Source of the DNA: Streptomyces sp. DSM 110735
GTDB lineage: Bacteria > Actinomycetota > Actinomycetes > Streptomycetales > Streptomycetaceae
Length of the DNA stretch: 58,980 bases
Direction: 5' to 3'
NCBI RefSeq assembly: GCF_016482685.1
Contig: NZ_JACYHF010000032.1
Span: forward strand, 1-58,980
In this document: piece after piece, positions 53,810 to 58,980 of the stretch
Numbering within the stretch: the first letter of the stretch is position 1
Layout of the letters: each line of letters begins with the position of its first letter
Notes under the pieces: model-generated
Databases searched by the model: none
What the model saw: only the letters and a program-made list of their open reading frames with translations
What the model was told of the DNA's origin: nothing
Translations under genes and position numbers: made by a program

Positions 53810-54490
53810 ATGGTGTCCCCCGGACCGGAACAGGCACGTCCCGCCCCGCACGAGACCCCCGGCGCCCCCGGGCAGCCCGCCCTGCTGCGCTTCGACGGCT
53901 GGATCACCGGCATCGGCACGACCTCCGGCACCCGGCTGGTCCTGGGTCACTGGCCGCGCTCGCCGTTCGGTCCGTTCAGCGACGTGATGGTGGAGACCGC
54001 CGAGGGCCACCGGGTGCTGCTGGCGCCGACCCGCCGGACCGCGGACTTCATCGCCGGGACGTACGGCTTCGACGAGGTCAGGATCGTGCCCATGGGGGTA
54101 CGGACCGACGGCGCCCACTGGAGCGTGGACGCCGGTGCGCTGCTCGCCCTGCGTTTCACCGTCGGGCGGCGCGGACCGCTGGGGCTGCTGCTGCGGGCGG
54201 TGCCGGGACGGGTGGCGGCCAGTACGGCGTGCGCCACGGTGTTCGACCCGTTCGCCCGGCTGCTGGGCCTGCGCACCCGCGGCTCGGCGGGCCACGGCCG
54301 GTACGAGTGGTACGGCGCCCGCGATCTGCGCCGGGTCACCGCCGGGACGGCCGTGTACGAGGGGCGCGACCTCGGCGCCGTGGGACCCGTCGTGCCACCG
54401 GTGCTGTTCGGCTTCGGCTCGACACCGCGCGGACCGAGCCAGGCGCGGGTGACGACGACGGTACGGGTACCGGCGGGTCAGCGGTTCTGA
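53810..54490 (+). CDS. conserved hypothetical protein
   Basis: A 226-aa soluble protein I do not recognise. It starts with a Pro/Ala-rich segment and then GWITGIGTTSGTRLVLGHWP. A central basic, hydrophobic stretch (GRRGPLGLLLRAVPGRVAAS) is followed by FDPFARLLGLRTRG and YEWYGARDLRRVTAG. The beta-rich look and lack of catalytic motifs fit an uncharacterised actinobacterial family. ATG 53810 follows GGGGGAGTC. The tail overlaps the MarR gene by 13 bp in the opposite direction. Confidence 0.7.
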   Translation: MVSPGPEQARPAPHETPGAPGQPALLRFDGWITGIGTTSGTRLVLGHWPRSPFGPFSDVMVETAEGHRVLLAPTRRTADFIAGTYGFDEVRIVPMGVRTDGAHWSVDAGALLALRFTVGRRGPLGLLLRAVPGRVAASTACATVFDPFARLLGLRTRGSAGHGRYEWYGARDLRRVTAGTAVYEGRDLGAVGPVVPPVLFGFGSTPRGPSQARVTTTVRVPAGQRF

Positions 54491-54954
54491 GGCTCCGGGG
54501 TGCCCGCGTCCGTTTCGCTCGCGTCCGCCTCGTACCGGTCCAGTTCGGTCAGCAGCACCCGCAGGAAATCCCTGGCCGCGTGTACGTCCTCGCCCGGGAT
54601 CTCGCCGAACACCGCGCGGTGCGTGGCGGCGGCGCGCTCGGTGACCCGGCCCAGCGCCTCGGCGCCCGCGCCGGTGAGGACCAGGAGGGGAGAGCCGCGG
54701 TGGTCCGGGTTGGGTTCGAAGGCCGCGAGGTCACGCTCCACCAGGTCGCCCGCGACCCGCTGGACGTTCTGGCGGCTCACCCCGAGCCGCCGCGCCGCCT
54801 GCGGAACGGTCAGCGGGCTCTCCGCCACCACGCTCATCACCTGCCACCGGGCCTGTGTGAGCCTCTCGGCGGCGGCGGTCCGCTCCCCCAGCCGCCGCAG
54901 CGCCCCCGCCGCCTCGTACAGGTCCGCGACCAGCAGCGCCGCCTCGTCACCCAT
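54478..54954 (-). CDS. MarR-family transcriptional regulator
   Basis: A 158-aa MarR protein: dimerisation helices at both ends and a winged HTH in the middle (LTVPQAARRLGVSRQNVQRVAGDLVERDL, with wing FEPNPDHRGSPLLVLT). ATG 54954 has GGGAGG at 7 nt, so the frame upstream is not used. A perfect 16-bp palindrome lies 73 bp upstream at 55027-55042, in the gap to the divergent DUF1398 gene. This is the expected place for autoregulation and control of the neighbour. The ligand is unknown. Confidence 0.92.
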   Translation of the reverse strand: MGDEAALLVADLYEAAGALRRLGERTAAAERLTQARWQVMSVVAESPLTVPQAARRLGVSRQNVQRVAGDLVERDLAAFEPNPDHRGSPLLVLTGAGAEALGRVTERAAATHRAVFGEIPGEDVHAARDFLRVLLTELDRYEADASETDAGTPEPQNR

Positions 54955-55026
54955 GCCCAGCCTCCCGGCCCGCCGTCCGCTCTTCGTACCGCAACAGACT
55001 GCCACATCCGCAGCACCGAGCCACTT

Positions 55027-55042
55027 TGACAACATGTTGTCA
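55027..55042. promoter_or_regulatory. perfect 16-bp palindrome, candidate MarR operator
   Basis: TGACAACATGTTGTCA is its own reverse complement. It lies between the divergent marR and DUF1398 starts, 20 bp before the DUF1398 ATG. Its size and AT-rich arms fit a MarR operator. Confidence 0.8.
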
Positions 55043-55061
55043 TGATGGCAACGTAGTGCCC

Positions 55062-55481
55062 ATGACCCCACACACCGCAGTCCCGACCCTCAAGGCAGCC
55101 CTCGAACGCGGCGCCTCCCTCCGACCCCAGGTCGGCGGCTTCCCCCACCTCGCCGAGGCGCTGCGCCGGGCGGGGACCACCCGCTGCACGATGACCGTCC
55201 CGTCCGGGGCGATGCTCTACCTCACGGACGCCGGACCCGTCGCCGTCCAGGGCGAGCCGCTGATCACCGGAATGACCGACGTGCCGCCGTTCGACCGCGC
55301 CGCCCTGCTCGCCGCGCTCCGCGCCGACCAGGCGGGCGAGACGTCGTTCCCCGAGTTCGTGCGCGGCTGCTGGGAGGCGGGGGTCGTCCGGTACGACGTG
55401 GACCTGACGGCACGCACCTGCGTCTATCAGGGCGCCGGTGGCGAGACGTACACCGAGACGTACCCGGCGGTCGCCCTCTAG
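55062..55481 (+). CDS. DUF1398 family protein
   Basis: A 139-aa protein of the DUF1398 (YbcV-like) type. GASLRPQVGGFPHLAEALRR and GCWEAGVVRYDVDLTARTCVYQG are the two conserved blocks, ending in TYTETYPAV. ATG 55062 is used; an in-frame TTG at 55026 would make the operator coding and is less likely. Divergent from marR and overlapping the palindrome region, it is probably the main target of that regulator. The biochemical role is unknown. Confidence 0.85.
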   Translation: MTPHTAVPTLKAALERGASLRPQVGGFPHLAEALRRAGTTRCTMTVPSGAMLYLTDAGPVAVQGEPLITGMTDVPPFDRAALLAALRADQAGETSFPEFVRGCWEAGVVRYDVDLTARTCVYQGAGGETYTETYPAVAL

Positions 55482-55511
55482 GGGCGGTCCCTTACGTCCC
55501 TGGAGGCACCG

Positions 55512-56705
55512 TCACAGCGCCTCCGGCGGCCGGTGTGCCACCCGGACGCCCACCGCCGCGACCAGCACGATCGCGCACGCCGTGAACACGATGCCCGCCT
55601 CGCGCACGCCGAGTGCCACGGCGAGGGCGCCCACGCCGACGACGGGCAGGGAGATGCCCAGGTAGGCGACGACGAAGAAGGCGGAGATGGTGGCGCCCCG
55701 GTGGTCCGGGGGCGCTGCCGCGCCGACCGCCGTGAGGCCCGCGCGGAACGCCATGCCCTGTCCGATCCCGCCCGCCACCGCCCCGGCGAGCAGCACCGGC
55801 AGCGACTCGGTCAGCAGCGAGACCCCGACCAGGACCAGTCCCGCCGCGAGCACCGCGCAGCCGGTCGGGAGCGCGGCGCGCGGGCCGAGGCGTCCCATGA
55901 GGACCTGGCCGACGGTCGAGGCGCAGAACACGCAGAACACGACGGCGCCGGTCACGGCGAGGTTGTGCTCGCCCAGGGTCTCGGTGAGGAAGGCGGGGGC
56001 GACCGCCGTGAAGAGACCGAGCAGGGAGAACCCGGCGAACGCGGCCAGCGCGCTCGGCCCGAACACCCCCCGCACCTGCGGCGGGATCGTCATGCCCTGG
56101 GGGCGCAGCGGAGGGCGCCGCCCCTCGTGGCGGACCGTCTCGGGCAGCAGGGCGGTGACGGCCAGCAGTCCGAGGTGCACGAGGAAGGGCAGGCTCAGCG
56201 GGCGGGGCGCGTACTGCGCGAGGAAGCCGGAGAGCAGCGGGCCGAGACCCAGTCCGCCCATGTTGGCGGCGGTGGCCGCGAGCGCGGCGCGCCCCCGCTG
56301 CCCGGCCGGTGCCAGATCGAGGACGGCCGCCGTGCCCGTGCCGCTGAGCAGCCCCGCCGAGAAGCCGGACAGCACCCGTCCGACGTAGAGCAGCGGCAGT
56401 CCCTGTTCGAAGAGGAAGCAGACCGCGCTGAGCGCCGAGAGCCCCAGGGCGCAGCCCAGCACCGGACGGCGTCCCAGGACGTCGGAGGCGCCGCCCGCGA
56501 CCAGCAGCGCGGTGATGACGCCGACGGCGTAGACGGCGAACACCACCGTGACGATCAGCTCGGAGAACCCGATCTGCTGCCGGTAGAGCCCGTACAGCGG
56601 CGTGGGGAGCGTGGTGCCCATCATGCCCACGGCGAAGACGCCCGCGGCGGCCGCGTAACCCGGCCGCCGACGCCGACGCGCGGGCTCGGTGTCGGAGTCG
56701 ATCAC
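55512..56705 (-). CDS. MFS transporter (drug-efflux type)
   Basis: A 397-aa, 12-helix major facilitator. Helix 1 reads AAAAGVFAVGMMGTTLPTPL. Loop 2-3 is GGASDVLGRRPVLG, matching the MFS signature. RVLSGFSAGLLSGTGTAAVL is helix 4. The second half repeats the pattern with GRLGPRA. The substrate is unknown; the sequence resembles putative multidrug exporters. The GTG at 56705 has TATGGT 5 nt upstream, again suggesting a leaderless message. It converges on DUF1398. Confidence 0.9.
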   Translation of the reverse strand: MIDSDTEPARRRRRPGYAAAAGVFAVGMMGTTLPTPLYGLYRQQIGFSELIVTVVFAVYAVGVITALLVAGGASDVLGRRPVLGCALGLSALSAVCFLFEQGLPLLYVGRVLSGFSAGLLSGTGTAAVLDLAPAGQRGRAALAATAANMGGLGLGPLLSGFLAQYAPRPLSLPFLVHLGLLAVTALLPETVRHEGRRPPLRPQGMTIPPQVRGVFGPSALAAFAGFSLLGLFTAVAPAFLTETLGEHNLAVTGAVVFCVFCASTVGQVLMGRLGPRAALPTGCAVLAAGLVLVGVSLLTESLPVLLAGAVAGGIGQGMAFRAGLTAVGAAAPPDHRGATISAFFVVAYLGISLPVVGVGALAVALGVREAGIVFTACAIVLVAAVGVRVAHRPPEAL

Positions 56706-56796
56706 GCTCCACCATAGACACGGGCGCCCCGAGCGGGACCGGCGCGGATACGCCGGACGTGCGGGACGGCACGAGGCGCGCCGGACGCGCGGGACG

Positions 56797-56845
56797 TGCC
56801 GGACGCTCCACCCATGCCGGACGCTCCGCCCATGCCGGACGCTCC
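56797..56845. repeat. 18-bp tandem repeat, 2.7 copies
   Basis: Units at 56797-56814 and 56815-56832 (TGCCGGACGCTCC plus 5 bases) and a partial third at 56833-56845. They lie in the 153-bp gap between the MFS start and the SDR stop on the minus strand. One base differs between the first two units. Confidence 0.8.
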
Positions 56846-56858
56846 GGACGCGCCGGGC

Positions 56859-57641
56859 TCAGAGTCGCGCGCCCCCGTCGACCCGCAGGAGCGTGCCGCT
56901 GACGAACGACGCCCGGTCGCTGAGCAGCCACGCCGCCGCCTCGGCGATCTCCTCGGGCTCGGCCATGCGGCCCAGCGGGGTGTGCGCCGTGATCCGCTCC
57001 AGCAGACCCGGCGACTCGGTCTCCCACTCCCGGATCATCTCGGTGAGGGTGCCGCCCGGGGCGATGGCGTTGACGCGGATGCCCTCGGGTCCGTAGGTGA
57101 CGGCGGCCGACTCGGTGAGGCTGTTCAGGGCGCGCTTCATCGCGCCGTAGACCGGCAGTTCGGGGTTGGCGCCGTGGCTGCCGACGGAGGAGGTGTTGAC
57201 GATGGCGCCGCTCCCGGCGGTGGCCCGGATCGCGGCCACCTCGGCGGCCATGGCGAGCCACTGACCCTTGAGGTTGACGGCGTAGAGCCGGTCGAAGTCC
57301 GCCTCGGGGGTCTGGTCGAGCGGGCCGGGCTGCTGGCCGGAGGCGCCGTTGTTGAAGGCGACGTCCAGGCGGCCGTAGAGGTCCACGGCCCGCTCGACGG
57401 CGGCGCGCACCGAGTCGGCGTCGGCCAGGTCGCACACGGCGTACGCGGCGGTGCCGCCGTCGGCCGTGATCGCCTCGGTCACCGTCTTCAGTTGGTCCTC
57501 GGTGCGGGCGGCGAGCAGCACCCGGGCGCCCTCGCGGGCGAACAGCCGCGCCGCGGCGGCGCCGATCCCGCGTCCGGCCCCGGTGACGAGGGCGACCTTG
57601 CCGGCCAGCAGACCGAGGGAAGCAGTGGTGGTGTCAGTCAT
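56859..57641 (-). CDS. SDR-family oxidoreductase
   Basis: A 260-aa classical short-chain dehydrogenase. TGAGRGIGAAAARL (21-34) is the cofactor motif, NNGAS replaces NNAG, and the catalytic set is Ser in NTSSVGS and Tyr-x3-Lys in VYGAMKRALNSL. GRMAEPEEIAEAAAWLLSD and SGTLLRVDGG close the fold. Arg at the end of beta-2 (LLAARTEDQL) suggests NADP(H). It is divergent from the XRE regulator; a strong inverted repeat between them marks likely control. The substrate is unknown. Confidence 0.93.
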   Translation of the reverse strand: MTDTTTASLGLLAGKVALVTGAGRGIGAAAARLFAREGARVLLAARTEDQLKTVTEAITADGGTAAYAVCDLADADSVRAAVERAVDLYGRLDVAFNNGASGQQPGPLDQTPEADFDRLYAVNLKGQWLAMAAEVAAIRATAGSGAIVNTSSVGSHGANPELPVYGAMKRALNSLTESAAVTYGPEGIRVNAIAPGGTLTEMIREWETESPGLLERITAHTPLGRMAEPEEIAEAAAWLLSDRASFVSGTLLRVDGGARL

Positions 57642-57670
57642 GTCTCCGAGCCTGCGCCCTCGCCGGGAAC

Positions 57671-57699
57671 CCAGCCAGGTATCGCCGGTACCTGGCTGG
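57671..57699. promoter_or_regulatory. perfect 11-bp inverted repeat between SDR and XRE genes
   Basis: CCAGCCAGGTA (57671-57681) and TACCTGGCTGG (57689-57699) are exact inverse copies around a 7-nt spacer. The site lies 30 bp from the SDR start and 53 bp from the XRE start. It is the likely operator of the XRE protein. Confidence 0.8.
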
Positions 57700-57751
57700 A
57701 TCTCGGCCGGTACCCCACCGCGCGCGGCAGGACGGCGGAATACTGGACGGC

Positions 57752-58594
57752 GTGGACAGAGGACAACTGGCCGGGTTCCTGCGCAGCAGGCGGGAGCGGA
57801 TCGGGCCCGCCGAGGTGGGGCTGCCCGCCGGGGCGCGGCGGCGGACGCCGGGGCTGCGGCGCGAGGAGGTCGCCGAGCTGGCGTTCATCTCGACGGAGTA
57901 CTACACGCAACTGGAGCAGGCGCGGGCGCCGCGCCCCTCGCGCGAGGTGCTGGCGGGGCTCGCGCGGGCGCTGCGTCTGTCCGACGCCGAGCGCGACCAC
58001 CTCCACCACCTCGCGGGCACGCCTCCGGGCCCGCCGCCCGGACCCTCGCGCGAGGTGCCGCAGGGCATCCTCGACATGATCCACCGGCTGCCCAACTCGG
58101 CCGCGTTCGTGACCTCGGCGACCTACGAGGTGCTCGCCTGGAACGCGCTGACCGCCGCCCTGATGGAGGACTTCTCCGCCGTACCCCCGCGCGAGCGCAA
58201 TCTCGTACGCCGCGCCTTCCTCGGACCCGCCCCGGGGGACGGGCGGTTGTACGGCGTGTCCGACGTGAACGAGTTCGCGCGGTCCGCCGTCCGGGGCCTG
58301 CGCTCCGCCGCCGCACGCTACCCCGATTCACCGGAGGTGACCGCGCTGGTCGACGAACTCCTCGCCGGAAGCCCGGAGTTCGCCCGCCTGTGGGACGCGC
58401 ACGACGTGGCGGCAGAGCAGACCCTGCGCAAGACCTTCCGCCACCCGGCGGTCGGTCCGGTGACCGTCAACTGCGACACCCTGCACCTGCCCGACCGGGA
58501 CCAGAACGTCGTCATCTACACCGCCGAGCCGGGCTCACCCTCCGAGGAGGCGCTGCGGCTGCTGGCGGACGGGCGCGTGGAAGTGTCCGGCTGA
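57752..58594 (+). CDS. XRE-type regulator with MmyB-like ligand-binding domain
   Basis: A 280-aa protein. The N-terminal HTH (LAGFLRSRRERIGPAEVGLP, then RRTPGLRREEVAELAFISTEYYTQLEQ) is typical of the MmyB class. From about 105 a PAS-like MmyB domain follows (ILDMIHRLPNSAAFVTSATYEVLAWN), ending near LHLPDRDQNVVIYTAEPGSPSEEAL. Such regulators sense small molecules, possibly fatty acids, and typically control a divergent oxidoreductase. The GTG at 57752 fits this. The divergent SDR and the dyad at 57671-57699 support that picture here. Confidence 0.93.
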   Translation: MDRGQLAGFLRSRRERIGPAEVGLPAGARRRTPGLRREEVAELAFISTEYYTQLEQARAPRPSREVLAGLARALRLSDAERDHLHHLAGTPPGPPPGPSREVPQGILDMIHRLPNSAAFVTSATYEVLAWNALTAALMEDFSAVPPRERNLVRRAFLGPAPGDGRLYGVSDVNEFARSAVRGLRSAAARYPDSPEVTALVDELLAGSPEFARLWDAHDVAAEQTLRKTFRHPAVGPVTVNCDTLHLPDRDQNVVIYTAEPGSPSEEALRLLADGRVEVSG

Positions 58595-58753
58595 GGCGCG
58601 CCGTCGACTACGGCCGTCCCCTGCGGAAGGGGGACATGAGCCTCGGCGCGGCGGGCGGCGCCGCCGGACCGGGCGAAATCGGACACGGTTCCGTGACGTC
58701 GGTCACAGCGTTCTGATGACCTACGCGGGTCGCTTAGTAGACGGCACCTCGAT

Positions 58754-58770
58754 GACAAATGGGATTTGTC
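58754..58770. promoter_or_regulatory. GACAAAT-GGG-ATTTGTC inverted repeat near contig end
   Basis: Perfect 7-bp arms with a 3-nt spacer lie in an unusually AT-rich patch (about 58730-58810) after the XRE gene. This is probably the promoter/operator region of a gene that lies beyond the window. Confidence 0.5.
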
Positions 58771-58878
58771 CGTCTTGGTGTAGATGTGGATCATTCCTGA
58801 CCGCATGGGGTGATCTTCACTCGGCGCCGCCCTCCGTTTTCGCGAACGCACAGGGTTTCTGACGACATGGCAGGGGTG

Positions 58879-58980
58879 GGCCCCCCCCCCCGCCCCCCGG
58901 GGGGGGCCCCCCCCCCGGGCCCCCCGGCGCCCGGCCGGGGGGGGGGGGGGGGGGTTGGGGCGGTGGGGTTTTAAAAAAGG
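58879..58980. other. homopolymer-rich low-quality contig end
   Basis: The last ~100 bases consist of long C and G runs, ending TTTTAAAAAAGG. This does not resemble the rest of the sequence and is best explained as poor base calling or assembly at a contig edge. No feature should be called here. Confidence 0.75.

Noticed and set aside
58868..58980. Start of a new gene at the right edge (ATG near 58868)
   Set aside because: The following sequence is homopolymer runs of poor credibility, so no start or product can be supported.

Overview
This 59-kb window is very GC-rich, with strongly GC-biased third codon positions, short gene spacing and frequent GTG/TTG starts. Several genes look leaderless (a TANNNT box 6-7 nt before the start codon), and there is a tiny bL37-type ribosomal protein, an AGPS-like oxidase and FUSC, DUF6457 and MmyB-type XRE proteins. 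Together these point to an actinomycete, most probably Streptomyces. Both edges look like contig ends: a 189-bp-period repeat begins at base 1, and the last ~100 bases are homopolymer runs. All calls come from reading the sequence; no database search was run.

Layout. 1-3.4 kb: a repeat-bearing non-coding edge, then the first of three FdhF/YdeP-type molybdopterin oxidoreductases (minus strand). 3.5-14.4 kb: DoxX protein, a two-RCK potassium-channel-like protein, a DUF3533/YhgE-like membrane protein, a CDF cation exporter, a sugar porter, bL37, glucose-6-phosphate dehydrogenase, a GreA/B-like protein, an M20 amidohydrolase with altered active site, and a charged small protein. 14.4-24.5 kb: a Clp/HSP100 ATPase, Hsp20, the second FdhF/YdeP protein, a DyP peroxidase, a FUSC transporter and a LysR regulator. 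24.5-35.6 kb: FdhD, the third FdhF/YdeP protein, then divergently cytochrome bd (cydAB) and a partial molybdenum-cofactor set (moaA, a DUF6457 protein, moeA, moaD, moaE). 35.6-40.9 kb: DUF1345 protein, a second FUSC transporter and a second Clp ATPase, which mirror the first pair. 40.9-48.9 kb: thioesterase, degenerate Nudix, Cys-less DsbA-fold protein, a PAS-GAF-SpoIIE-HATPase regulator, a secreted GH5 enzyme and a glycosyltransferase pair. 49-53.8 kb: a lipid/glycerol module (lipid kinase, AGPS-like oxidase, TetR, GlpD). 53.8-58.6 kb: hypothetical protein, MarR, DUF1398, MFS, SDR and an XRE regulator.

The central theme is molybdenum-dependent redox chemistry combined with stress protection. 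FdhD supplies sulfur for Mo-bisPGD maturation of FdhF enzymes, MoaA/MoaD/MoaE/MoeA make the pterin and insert Mo, and cytochrome bd is a high-affinity, NO/peroxide-tolerant quinol oxidase. The strongest new observation lies in the 719-bp gap between the third fdhF gene and cydA. An imperfect 61-bp module (42/61 identical by hand alignment) occurs there twice in opposite orientation, one copy facing each gene. Each copy carries a GATAAGCG element and an identical CCTCTTTGACTT block at the same offset. This predicts shared control of the oxidoreductase and the oxidase. Around this core, Clp and FUSC paralogs sit as mirror images, suggesting an old inverted duplication or a composite stress island.
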